64,000 nt of DNA, taken from positions 707,501-771,500 of the forward strand of contig NZ_UGNV01000001.1 of NCBI RefSeq assembly GCF_900452395.1. Reading direction: 5' to 3'. The notes beneath the pieces were generated by a model. It was not told the origin of the DNA. It did not search any database and worked only from the letters and a program-made list of their open reading frames with translations. Below, in pieces: positions 39,209 through 47,568 of the stretch. The position numbers were made by a program, and so were the translations under genes. Position 1 is the first letter of the stretch. Each line of letters starts with the position of its first letter. The DNA is from Legionella beliardensis (GTDB lineage Bacteria > Pseudomonadota > Gammaproteobacteria > Legionellales > Legionellaceae).

Positions 39209-39847
39209 ATGGTTAAAGATGCGCTAACAGCGGTAAACCTTCGCAATGAATTTTATCGCGATGGTCAACGAAAAATGATTTTAGGATTGCTGATTTCCAT
39301 TCTTACCAATTTAATTTTGGGAAGCATGTTAGCGTACCTATTAACTCACCCGCCAGCGCCAAAATATTTTGCGACCAGTATCAATGGCCGGATTATTCCT
39401 CTTTTCCCACTTAATGAACCTAATCAGGCTGATTCAGCTGTATTGCAGTGGGCTAACCAAGCTGCAATTGCTGCCTTTACTTATAACTTTGTTAATTATC
39501 GGGATGAATTACAGGCAGCATCAGGATTTTTCACCGCTGAAGGTTGGCAGCAGTTTTTAACAGCATTACAGCAATCTAATAATTTAGATGCAGTTAAAGC
39601 TAAAAAGCTCATTGTATCTGCTGTGGCAACAAGAGCACCTATTATTTTGCAAAAAGGTATATTAAATGGTCGTTACTCTTGGCGAGTACAGATGCCAGTG
39701 TTAGTAACTTATCAGAGTGCGAGCGAATTTTCTCAGCAAAATAATGTGGTTACTATGCTGATAACGCGGGTATCAACACTTAATTCACCTCGAGGTATAG
39801 GGATTGCCCAATTTGTGGTTGGCCCAGCTAGTGGTGGAGTAACCTAA
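39209..39847 (+). CDS. icmL: Dot/Icm inner-membrane protein IcmL/DotI
   Basis: The 212-residue protein has a single N-terminal helix and a periplasmic NTF2-like VirB8-type domain (QWANQAAIAAFTYNFVNYRDEL, FFTAEGWQQFLTALQQSNNL). DotI is the VirB8 analogue that joins DotJ in the inner-membrane complex. AGAGGAAA lies upstream. Its stop overlaps the icmK start (TAATG). Confidence 0.95.
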   Translation: MVKDALTAVNLRNEFYRDGQRKMILGLLISILTNLILGSMLAYLLTHPPAPKYFATSINGRIIPLFPLNEPNQADSAVLQWANQAAIAAFTYNFVNYRDELQAASGFFTAEGWQQFLTALQQSNNLDAVKAKKLIVSAVATRAPIILQKGILNGRYSWRVQMPVLVTYQSASEFSQQNNVVTMLITRVSTLNSPRGIGIAQFVVGPASGGVT

Positions 39848-41025
39848 TGATGTCTAAAATAAAAAAAAGTATCGCTGCGCCATTTGGTTTGATGCTTGCT
39901 ATAGGCGCGCTGCATATACCCTTATATGCCGCTGATCAATCAGATTCGGCCCAGCAAGCGCTACAGCAGTTGCGCTTATTACAACAACGCTTAGCCAATC
40001 AACAAAACCAAGCAGGGGATGCCAATACAGCAAGTGGCGCTAGCACGACCACAAGTACAACGAGCACAACCACACCTACACCGCCTACAAGTGTTGTGCC
40101 AAACATAGCCACTACACCTGCAACAACAAACACAACGACAGCGGTTACTACAACAACTAATGCAGCACCCCCAACTACCTCTACTACCGTAACAACGACG
40201 GCTCCAGGGCCAGGCCAACCAGCAGTAAATCCAGCGCCAGTTGTAAATCCTGAAGTGATAGATGCTCATGCGTTTGAAGGCGTTGCTCGCCAATTATTTC
40301 CTTTAACGCCAGAACAGACTATACGGTTAAAGCAATTGTTTCATACGTCAGAATATGCTCAAGCTTCGCCAGCTGGCACGCCACCTAAACCAACGGCAAC
40401 ATCGCAATTTGTCAACTTATCTCCAGGGTCTACACCACCTGTTATTCGTTTAGCGCAGGGTTTTGTCTCTTCCTTAGTTTTCTTAGATTCTACAGGGGCT
40501 CCATGGCCTATTAGCGCCTATGACCTTGGTGATCCCTCCTCATTTAATATTCAATGGGATAGAACGAGTAATACGTTAATGATTCAGGCGACTAGGTTAT
40601 ATAATTATGGAAATTTGGCTGTTAGATTAAGAGGATTGAACACACCTGTCATGTTAACGCTTATTCCTGGTCAAAAAGCAGTGGATTACCGAGTTGATTT
40701 ACGTGTTCAAGGATATGGTCCCCATGCGGTCAGTATGCCTACTGAAGTAGGGCCACCACCCAGTGCAAATGATATTTTATTACACGTGCTTGATGGTGTA
40801 CCGCCTGGTGGGAGCCAGCGTTTAATTGTTAGTGGCGGTGATGCACGAGCATGGCTGTTAAATAATAGAATGTATGTCAGGACTAACCTTACGATTTTAT
40901 CGCCAGGATGGATTAGTAGTATGACAAGTGGGGATGGTATGCATGCCTATGAAATGCAAAAATCACCTGTTTTACTTGTGTCTTGGCATGGAAAAGTCAT
41001 GCAGCTTAAGGTAGAAGGGTTATAA
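39847..41025 (+). CDS. icmK: Dot/Icm core protein IcmK/DotH
   Basis: The 392-residue protein (start ATG 39847 or 39850) has a signal peptide ending near LYAADQ and then a Gln-rich helix. A striking low-complexity Thr/Pro/Ala stretch covers residues about 58-130 (runs like TTTSTTSTTTPTPP). The conserved C-terminal part (GSTPPVIRLAQGFVSSLVFLD, APWPI, LNNRMYVRTNLTI) matches DotH, a VirB9-like outer-membrane core ring subunit. The Thr-rich insert resembles a flexible linker. Confidence 0.95.
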   Translation: MMSKIKKSIAAPFGLMLAIGALHIPLYAADQSDSAQQALQQLRLLQQRLANQQNQAGDANTASGASTTTSTTSTTTPTPPTSVVPNIATTPATTNTTTAVTTTTNAAPPTTSTTVTTTAPGPGQPAVNPAPVVNPEVIDAHAFEGVARQLFPLTPEQTIRLKQLFHTSEYAQASPAGTPPKPTATSQFVNLSPGSTPPVIRLAQGFVSSLVFLDSTGAPWPISAYDLGDPSSFNIQWDRTSNTLMIQATRLYNYGNLAVRLRGLNTPVMLTLIPGQKAVDYRVDLRVQGYGPHAVSMPTEVGPPPSANDILLHVLDGVPPGGSQRLIVSGGDARAWLLNNRMYVRTNLTILSPGWISSMTSGDGMHAYEMQKSPVLLVSWHGKVMQLKVEGL

Positions 41026-41029
41026 TCAA

Positions 41030-44000
41030 ATGGCAGGTAGAAAAGAAAATCTAAAAGCGTTATTCACCAATACCCGGTCACGCGTTATTATTATTTTTAC
41101 GTTAGTACTATTAGTTTTAGCCGTTTTATATGGATTAACCCGTTTTATGCGTTCTACTGACGATGCCTCGCTAGGTCGTTCTGATGTAACCAATGCGCCT
41201 GGCATTCAGTCTATTCCTGGCGCGCTTGATCCAACTATTCAATATGCTAAGTTGCAAGAGGCACAAAATGTATCACAAGCCCAGGCTGCGTTAAAAACAG
41301 GTGGTAGTGCTATACCGACAATTGTACGCTCTCAAGAGCTTGGCGCTGGCGTGCAAGGTATAGGATCTCAAGGTGGAAAAGGAGGCTTGAGTTTTACAGG
41401 GCTTAACATTGCTGAGCAAGCAGGCACTCAACGAGATTTGTGGTTACAAGATTTGCAAAATAATAATTGCAGTAAGGCAACGGTTACTAAAGTTGTGGCA
41501 CAAGGTGCAAGTCTCGCCGTACTGCGAAATGCTTGTAGCTGTATTCAACTTAAAGATGTCGGCTATCAAATTAATGCGTTGCAGCAGGTATGTTCTTGTC
41601 AGGAATTAAAAGCAGCTGGTTTTAATGCCAGCCAGTTTAGAAGTATAGGTTATACTGCCGAACGCTTACGGACTTGTCAATTTAATGCTTGTGAGCTTCG
41701 CGCTGTTGGTTTTACAGCTCAAGAATTAAAAGATGGCGGATTTACTGATGGCGAGTTAAAAGGGGCTGGTTTTAATGATCAAGAGATAGCTCGTGCAAGT
41801 GGCTTACCCCATAATATTTCAATAGGCGATGTACGCTCTGCTGACTGCCAACCTGCAGCATTAGCTCGTTTGCGCGCAGCTGGTGTTAGTGCTGGTGCTA
41901 TTCGACGTATTAATGGTTGCAGTGCAGCGCAGTTAAAAGCTGCTGGCTTTACAGCACAACAATTAAGAAATGCTGGATTTACTGCCGCAGACTTAAAAAA
42001 TGCAGGCTTTACTCCGGCCCAATTACGCCAAGCCGGTTATAGCGCCCGTGATTTGCTCAATGCAGGTTTTACACCAGCTGATTTAAGCCAAGCCGGTTTT
42101 TCACCTGCTGAAATTGCTGCTGCGCAATCTCAATTACCGCCAGGGATTACAGCAGACGAGATAAGGCAGGCTGATTGTAATGTGGCTGCGCTACGCAATG
42201 AACGATTAGCGGGTGTTAGTGCAAGGCTTATTCGTCAGTATGCGGGCTGTAATCCGCAAACGCTACGAGCCGCAGGATTTACCGATGATGATTTAGAAAA
42301 TGCAGGTTTCACACCAGCGCAGATAAATGCAGGCACGACACCTGTTAGTGATGATACGATTCGGGCTGCGGGCTGTGATCCTGCTAAATTAAGAATTTTA
42401 CGTAATCAAGGCGTAACAGCGAAAGAAATTCATGATCTAAATGGCTGTGATGTACAAACATTAAGAGCAGCTGGGTTTTCAAGAGGTGATTTAGAAAATG
42501 CAGGTTTCACACCAGCTCAGATAAATGCAGGATTAACGCCAATTAGTAATGATGTAATTCGTGCTGCTGATTGTGATCCTACTAAATTACGCACGTTACT
42601 TAATCAAGGCGTATCAGCGAAAGAAATTCATGATCTAAATGGTTGTAGTGCCCAAACATTAAGAGCTGCTGGATTTAGCCCTGCTGATTTATTAGAAGCA
42701 GGATTTTCGCCTCAAGATTTAGCTGCAGCAGGCTTTACGCCAGACCAAATTAGAGCAGCTTTAGCAGATCCTACTGTGGCTATTCGCGCTGCTGATTGTG
42801 ACCCTGCCAAATTAGCTAATTTACTAAGACAAGGGGTTTCAGCTGCTCAAATACGCGAATTAAATGGCTGTAGTGCTCAAACTTTGCGGGCTGCAGGCTA
42901 TAATGCTAGCGCTTTAGCGGGTGCAGGTTTTTCACCGCAAGATTTAGCCGCAGCAGGGTTTACACCAGCGCAGATTAGTCAAGTAAGTACCACGCCTGCT
43001 GCATTAATAGCGGCAGGCAGGACTGCTGATTGTAATGTCGCAGCGCTAAGTGCTGCTCGCGCCGCCGGTGTTTCAGCAGCCACGATTAGAGAAACATTAG
43101 GTTGTGGTGCTGCGGCCTTAAAAGCAGCTGGTTTTTCAGCAGCAGACTTAAGAAACGCAGGCTTTACTGCGGCAGAATTAAGAAATGCAGGTTTTACAGC
43201 TGACCAATTGAAAGCAGCAGGATATACAGCAAGAGAATTGCGCGATGCTGGTTTCTCAGCGCGAGATTTAGCTAATGCAGGTTTCACACCAGCACAGCTA
43301 AGAGAAGCGGGTTTTACAGCTGCACAAATGAAAGCTGCAGGTTTTAATGCCGGTCAATTAAGAGCGGCTGGCTATTCTGCCAAAGACTTAAAAGATGCAG
43401 GATTTAGTGCAGCAGACTTAAAAGCGGCCGGCTTTAGTGCTCAACAATTAAAAGAGGCAGGGTTTAGCGCGCAAGATTTAAAGAATGCAGGATTTAGTGC
43501 TTCTGACTTAAAAGCAGCGGGTTTCACAGCACAAGATTTAGCTAATGCAGGCTTTACAGCAGCGGAGCTACAAAACGCAGGCTTCAGTCCGAATGATATT
43601 GCTGGTGCCCAAGCAGCAGGTGCACAAATTCCAGGACTTAATGCGCCACCAACAGGCCTAGGTTCAGCTTCAGCGATTCCTGCTATTGGGGTTACAGGGC
43701 CGGGTGTTACTACCGTTAATCCTTATGCTAGTAATATTCCAGCGGCTAACCTGGCTGCTGCTAGAAATGCTCAAATGCAGGCTGTTTTAGACCGGCAAAA
43801 TCAACAGATGGCTGACCAAAGATACCAGCAGCGCATACAAGATAGGCAGTCACAAATGCTAGGCGCAGCAAATCAATATCTGCAAAATTGGTCAAGAGTG
43901 ACAACTCAAGTCTATAGTGCTGGAAACCCAGAGACTAAAGCGACAACAAAAGTAACAACGGTTACTAGAGGACCAACTAATAGCCCAGCCACACTCATAA

Positions 44001-44596
44001 ATTCAAATAGTAATGCGCCACCGCAAAAGGCTTTAATTAAAACAGGTGATATTCTTTTTGCTGTAATTGATACCTCAATAAACAGTGATGAGCCAGGGCC
44101 AATTTTAGCAACGGTTGTTTCTGGCCGATTCAAAGGTGCAAAATTAATTGGTAGCTTCAATTTGCCTAATAATGCTGACAAAATGGTGATAAGCTTTAAT
44201 ACGATGTCTGTTCCGGGTGCAAATAAAAGTACTTCAATTAATGCTTATGCAATTGATATGAATACTGCTAGAACTGCTCTTTCAAGTCGTACTGATCATC
44301 ATTATCTATTGCGCTATGGTTCGTTGTTTGCCTCTTCTTTCTTGGAAGGATTCGGTAACGCATTTCAGTCAGCGAATACGCAAGTTACAATTGGTGGTAC
44401 CGGCGGCGGTGATAATGTTACCATTCAAAATGGTATTGGGCGCTCTGCGCTAGAAAACGCTGTTATTGGCTTGGCAACCGTAGGTAAAAATTGGGGCCAA
44501 GTGGCACAGCAGCAATTTTCTACGCCTACGACAGTCTATGTCTATTCTGGTACGGGAATAGGTGTATTATTTACTCAAGATTTAATGACTCTTTAA
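41030..44596 (+). CDS. icmE: Dot/Icm channel protein IcmE/DotG
   Basis: The 1188-residue protein has an N-terminal helix (VIIIFTLVLLVLAVLYGL) and a huge repeat region from about residue 160 to 865. It is built of ten-residue units of the type AGFTAADLKN, interrupted by blocks with Cys (ADCDPAKLR.., LNGCSAQTLRAAGF). The conserved VirB10-like C-terminal domain (KTGDILFAVIDTSINSDEPG to GIGVLFTQDLMTL) starts near residue 1000. DotG spans both membranes as the channel. Several repeat blocks are nearly identical in DNA, suggesting recent expansion. It lies 4 bases after icmK. Confidence 0.97.
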   Translation: MAGRKENLKALFTNTRSRVIIIFTLVLLVLAVLYGLTRFMRSTDDASLGRSDVTNAPGIQSIPGALDPTIQYAKLQEAQNVSQAQAALKTGGSAIPTIVRSQELGAGVQGIGSQGGKGGLSFTGLNIAEQAGTQRDLWLQDLQNNNCSKATVTKVVAQGASLAVLRNACSCIQLKDVGYQINALQQVCSCQELKAAGFNASQFRSIGYTAERLRTCQFNACELRAVGFTAQELKDGGFTDGELKGAGFNDQEIARASGLPHNISIGDVRSADCQPAALARLRAAGVSAGAIRRINGCSAAQLKAAGFTAQQLRNAGFTAADLKNAGFTPAQLRQAGYSARDLLNAGFTPADLSQAGFSPAEIAAAQSQLPPGITADEIRQADCNVAALRNERLAGVSARLIRQYAGCNPQTLRAAGFTDDDLENAGFTPAQINAGTTPVSDDTIRAAGCDPAKLRILRNQGVTAKEIHDLNGCDVQTLRAAGFSRGDLENAGFTPAQINAGLTPISNDVIRAADCDPTKLRTLLNQGVSAKEIHDLNGCSAQTLRAAGFSPADLLEAGFSPQDLAAAGFTPDQIRAALADPTVAIRAADCDPAKLANLLRQGVSAAQIRELNGCSAQTLRAAGYNASALAGAGFSPQDLAAAGFTPAQISQVSTTPAALIAAGRTADCNVAALSAARAAGVSAATIRETLGCGAAALKAAGFSAADLRNAGFTAAELRNAGFTADQLKAAGYTARELRDAGFSARDLANAGFTPAQLREAGFTAAQMKAAGFNAGQLRAAGYSAKDLKDAGFSAADLKAAGFSAQQLKEAGFSAQDLKNAGFSASDLKAAGFTAQDLANAGFTAAELQNAGFSPNDIAGAQAAGAQIPGLNAPPTGLGSASAIPAIGVTGPGVTTVNPYASNIPAANLAAARNAQMQAVLDRQNQQMADQRYQQRIQDRQSQMLGAANQYLQNWSRVTTQVYSAGNPETKATTKVTTVTRGPTNSPATLINSNSNAPPQKALIKTGDILFAVIDTSINSDEPGPILATVVSGRFKGAKLIGSFNLPNNADKMVISFNTMSVPGANKSTSINAYAIDMNTARTALSSRTDHHYLLRYGSLFASSFLEGFGNAFQSANTQVTIGGTGGGDNVTIQNGIGRSALENAVIGLATVGKNWGQVAQQQFSTPTTVYVYSGTGIGVLFTQDLMTL

Positions 44597-44614
44597 CCTA
44601 AAAGTAGGTAGGAC

Positions 44615-45532
44615 ATGGTAGATAAAATTCAAGATAATGATGAATATGAATTTACAGATTATGACACTATTAGCCCTGATCCCATGGGGCGCGATGATGA
44701 GGTTATAGAAAGGCGTACAACGGAAGTTCATTCTACTTCGGGAAGGAGTAATGTGCTTAGGAATGCGCTTATTGCAGTAGCCCTCATTATTGTAGCGTTA
44801 GTTGTTTATAAATTTGTAAGTTCTTTTTTCACTAAAAGAACGACATCTATTGATGCGAGTATTCCCTCGGTCACACCTTCTACAGATCAGACAGCGACAA
44901 CTACTACTAATGGTATGACACAGCCTAATGGTGCAACATCTACTATAACAACGCCACCTATTACTGACACCACGCAGCAAACGCAACCGACCGACATTGC
45001 ACCGATTCAAACAACGACGTCATCTACGTCTACCACAACGACTCAAACACCGACAACAGTAACTACTCCTCCTTCACCAGATATAAGTCAACTTGATCAA
45101 AAAGTCTCTGCTTTGGACATAAATCAGCAAAATATTCGCTCAGATATAGGTACTTTAAGCAATCAACTTACCTCGATCAATACAAATATAAGTAATTTAA
45201 ATGTAAAGATGGACAATTTGAGCCAAATTATTACTACACTTTCTGCTACAATTGAGAGGCAGACAAATCAACTTACTGCGTTAACAGTGGTTAAAAAAGC
45301 ACCAAAAATAAAACGAGTAGTACGGCGTGTTATTGCTCCTCGTACTATCTATTATATTCAAGCTGTTATTCCCGGTAGGGCGTGGTTAATTGCATCAAAT
45401 GGGTCTACACTTACGGTAAGGGAGGGCACGAATATTCCAGGATATGGTGTAGTTAAATTGATTGATCCTAATCAGGGGCGTGTTTTGACAAGCTCGGGAC
45501 AAATAATTAGGTTCAGCCAACAAGATAGTTGA
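44615..45532 (+). CDS. icmG: Dot/Icm inner-membrane protein IcmG/DotF
   Basis: The 305-residue protein has an acidic cytoplasmic N-terminus, one membrane helix (LRNALIAVALIIVALVVYKFV), a Thr/Pro-rich linker (residues about 85-155), a coiled coil (SQLDQKVSALDINQQNI...) and a small C-terminal domain (AVIPGRAWLIASNGSTLTV). This order matches DotF. DotF binds effectors and aids the core. The linker composition resembles that of the neighbouring IcmK. Confidence 0.94.
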   Translation: MVDKIQDNDEYEFTDYDTISPDPMGRDDEVIERRTTEVHSTSGRSNVLRNALIAVALIIVALVVYKFVSSFFTKRTTSIDASIPSVTPSTDQTATTTTNGMTQPNGATSTITTPPITDTTQQTQPTDIAPIQTTTSSTSTTTTQTPTTVTTPPSPDISQLDQKVSALDINQQNIRSDIGTLSNQLTSINTNISNLNVKMDNLSQIITTLSATIERQTNQLTALTVVKKAPKIKRVVRRVIAPRTIYYIQAVIPGRAWLIASNGSTLTVREGTNIPGYGVVKLIDPNQGRVLTSSGQIIRFSQQDS

Positions 45533-45540
45533 GGCATTTT

Positions 45541-46116
45541 ATGGCAACAGGTGGCGGTTCAATTGGCAACTCAATAGCCTCTAGTGCAGATATAATAATT
45601 AATATTGCGCAAAGTTTATTGCCTGTAGAGCGGCTTATAACAGGGGCTGCGTATGTTATAGGAATATCTTTTGCGTTTAAAGCCATCTATACTTTAAAGT
45701 CCTATGGAGAGGCGCGCACGATGATGTCTAGCCACGCTAGTTTAAAAGAGCCTTTAGCTTATTTATTTGTAGCGGGAATTTTTATTTATTTTCCTACCGG
45801 GTTAGCTATTCTGCTTAACACCACGTTTGGTTCTTCTAACATCCTTCAATATGCGTCTGTAAGTAGCCAAAATCCCACACTAAACACTCTATTTGGGGGT
45901 GATAGTATGGTTGGTCAATCTTTAGCGCTTGTTATTCAAGTTATTGGAGTGATCGCGTTTGTAAGAGGGTGGGTATTGATTGCGCGCTCGTCCTCACAAG
46001 GTCAGTCCCCAGGGGGGCTAGGTAAAGGGATGGTTCATGTTTTTGGTGGCATTCTAGCAATGAACATTGTTCTTACTTTAGAAATAATTAATAATACATT
46101 ATATGGCACAAGTTAA
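45541..46116 (+). CDS. icmC: Dot/Icm membrane protein IcmC/DotE
   Basis: The 191-residue polytopic protein reads from ATG 45541 with GAGG 6 bases upstream; the frame to 45529 begins with TTG and is less likely. Three or four hydrophobic helices are present (LITGAAYVIGISFAFKAIYTL, AYLFVAGIFIYFPTGLAILL, IQVIGVIAFVRGWVLIARSS). It matches DotE, which is related to DotP. Together they sit in the inner membrane. Confidence 0.93.
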   Translation: MATGGGSIGNSIASSADIIINIAQSLLPVERLITGAAYVIGISFAFKAIYTLKSYGEARTMMSSHASLKEPLAYLFVAGIFIYFPTGLAILLNTTFGSSNILQYASVSSQNPTLNTLFGGDSMVGQSLALVIQVIGVIAFVRGWVLIARSSSQGQSPGGLGKGMVHVFGGILAMNIVLTLEIINNTLYGTS

Positions 46117-46133
46117 TTTATAGGAGAAGAAAA

Positions 46134-46547
46134 GTGAAAAGCTCGTCTTTTTTTGAAAAAATTCAAGTTAAAAGGTTATTTGCTTGGGTTACGTGTTTGG
46201 GGTTAATGGTTGTAGCAGAATCAGTATTTGCGGGTTCCACTAACCAAACAATTGGCACTATGGCATCAAGTATTGTTGACTCTTTTGCCAACGTAACCAG
46301 ACTAATTACTGGCGGTTCATACGTAGCGGGTATAGGGTTTTCTATTGGTGCTATTATGAAATTTAAGCAACATAAAGATAACCCAACGCAAATTCCAATT
46401 GGTACGCCAATAGCGCTTGTGCTAATTGCAGCCGCGTTATTGTTTTTACCATCAATTCTAAACGTTGCGGGTTACACCATGTTTGGTAGTGACGGTGGTA
46501 AGACAGCTGGCCCAAGTGGAACAATTTATACTACAACAGGTAAATAA
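46134..46547 (+). CDS. icmD: Dot/Icm membrane protein IcmD/DotP
   Basis: The 137-residue protein has a signal-like N-terminus and two further helices (LITGGSYVAGIGFSIGAIMKF and IALVLIAAALLFLPSI). It shares the GAAYV/GGSYV pattern with IcmC, as expected for DotP and DotE paralogues. GGAGAAG precedes a GTG codon at 46134. A strong terminator follows the gene. Confidence 0.93.
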   Translation: MKSSSFFEKIQVKRLFAWVTCLGLMVVAESVFAGSTNQTIGTMASSIVDSFANVTRLITGGSYVAGIGFSIGAIMKFKQHKDNPTQIPIGTPIALVLIAAALLFLPSILNVAGYTMFGSDGGKTAGPSGTIYTTTGK

Positions 46548-46567
46548 CAGCTAATTAATTGGAAAAT

Positions 46568-46590
46568 TCAGAAGGCTTCTAGCCTTCTGA
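46568..46590 (+). terminator. Terminator after icmD
   Basis: A perfect 10-bp stem (TCAGAAGGCT / AGCCTTCTGA) with loop TCT is followed by GTTTCTTTATTGTTTTTT. It lies between icmD and icmJ, so icmJ may need its own promoter or read-through. Confidence 0.85.
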
Positions 46591-46631
46591 GTTTCTTTAT
46601 TGTTTTTTACTAAGTAATTGAGTACAAATCG

Positions 46632-47261
46632 ATGGCTAGTAATCAAGGGCATAAGAATTTAAAACTTGTAGCCAGTCCTGGTTCTTGGCGCCTATATTCA
46701 GCTAGAAAAGCTGATGAGCGATTTAAAGCGTTTGAATTAAAAGTATTTCAACGTGATCGATATACCTGCCAGTTTTGTGGCTTTCAGGCAAAGTTGTTTC
46801 AAGAGGTAGTAAACCTTGATAGCAACTATATGAATAATCGCTTAACTAATTTAGTGACTGCTTGCTGTTTTTGCGCACAATGTTTTTTTGTAGAATCAGT
46901 AGGCGTTGGCGGATATGGAGGCGGTACTTTAATTTATTTACCTGAACTTTCGCAGCCCGAGTTAAATAGCTTATGCCATGTTCTATTTTGCGCTATTACC
47001 AATGATACAGGCTATAAAACAAGTGCACAGAATATTTATCGAAGCTTTAAGTTTCGGGCGCAAACAGTTGAAGAGAAATTCGGTGAAGGGACAAGTGATC
47101 CCGCTATTTTTGGTCAATTAATTATAGATTCGGGCACACCCCCTGACACAGCAGATAAACTTTTTCATAATATTCGACTATTACCTTCTAGAGCGAAGTT
47201 CCGTATGCAAATTGAGCAATGGGCTGCAAGCGCATTAGAAGAAATGGCCGAAAATGGCTAA
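46632..47261 (+). CDS. icmJ: Dot/Icm coupling-complex protein IcmJ/DotN
   Basis: The 209-residue protein contains CQFCGFQAK and CCFCAQCF, a zinc-binding cysteine set as in the HNH-like domain of DotN (related motif RDRYTCQFC). DotN binds the DotL C-terminal extension and stabilises the coupling complex. It follows icmD after a terminator-like hairpin. Confidence 0.95.
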   Translation: MASNQGHKNLKLVASPGSWRLYSARKADERFKAFELKVFQRDRYTCQFCGFQAKLFQEVVNLDSNYMNNRLTNLVTACCFCAQCFFVESVGVGGYGGGTLIYLPELSQPELNSLCHVLFCAITNDTGYKTSAQNIYRSFKFRAQTVEEKFGEGTSDPAIFGQLIIDSGTPPDTADKLFHNIRLLPSRAKFRMQIEQWAASALEEMAENG

Positions 47262-47568
47262 TCTTATAAAATTTAATCACCTTGATAAAGAATTAATCTG
47301 AAATATATTCTATATATAAATAGGAATGCATAAGTATACAGGTTATCTTTAAAGGACTATGATTGGAAGTGTCTTTGAACTTGCTAGAGCAAAGCATATA
47401 GGTAAGCGGATTATGCAAAAAACGACAGGCTGATTGGGAACTAGTTTAATGAGCTTTAAGTAGCTTATTAATTAAAAAGATCAGAGAAAATAAGCCTGAT
47501 AGTTAAACTTAAGGTGTGAATGGTTATTTAGCTACAGTTGTTGCATTTAAGCTAAAATAGGAAAGAGT
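47262..47568 (+). other. icmJ-icmB intergenic gap
   Basis: This 307-base AT-rich gap separates icmJ from icmB. An ORF of 24 codons (47359-47433) has AAAGGA in front but no recognisable product. The last 50 bases carry the icmB ribosome site (AGGAAAGAGT before ATG 47569). No repeat was seen. Confidence 0.5.

Noticed and set aside
39991-40293. Cys-rich minus-strand ORF opposite icmK
   Set aside because: It is the antisense of the Thr-rich linker (ACA/ACC codons read as Cys/Trp/Arg-rich) and has no support of its own.
42979-43287. Ala-rich minus-strand ORF opposite icmE
   Set aside because: It arises from the icmE repeats read backwards.
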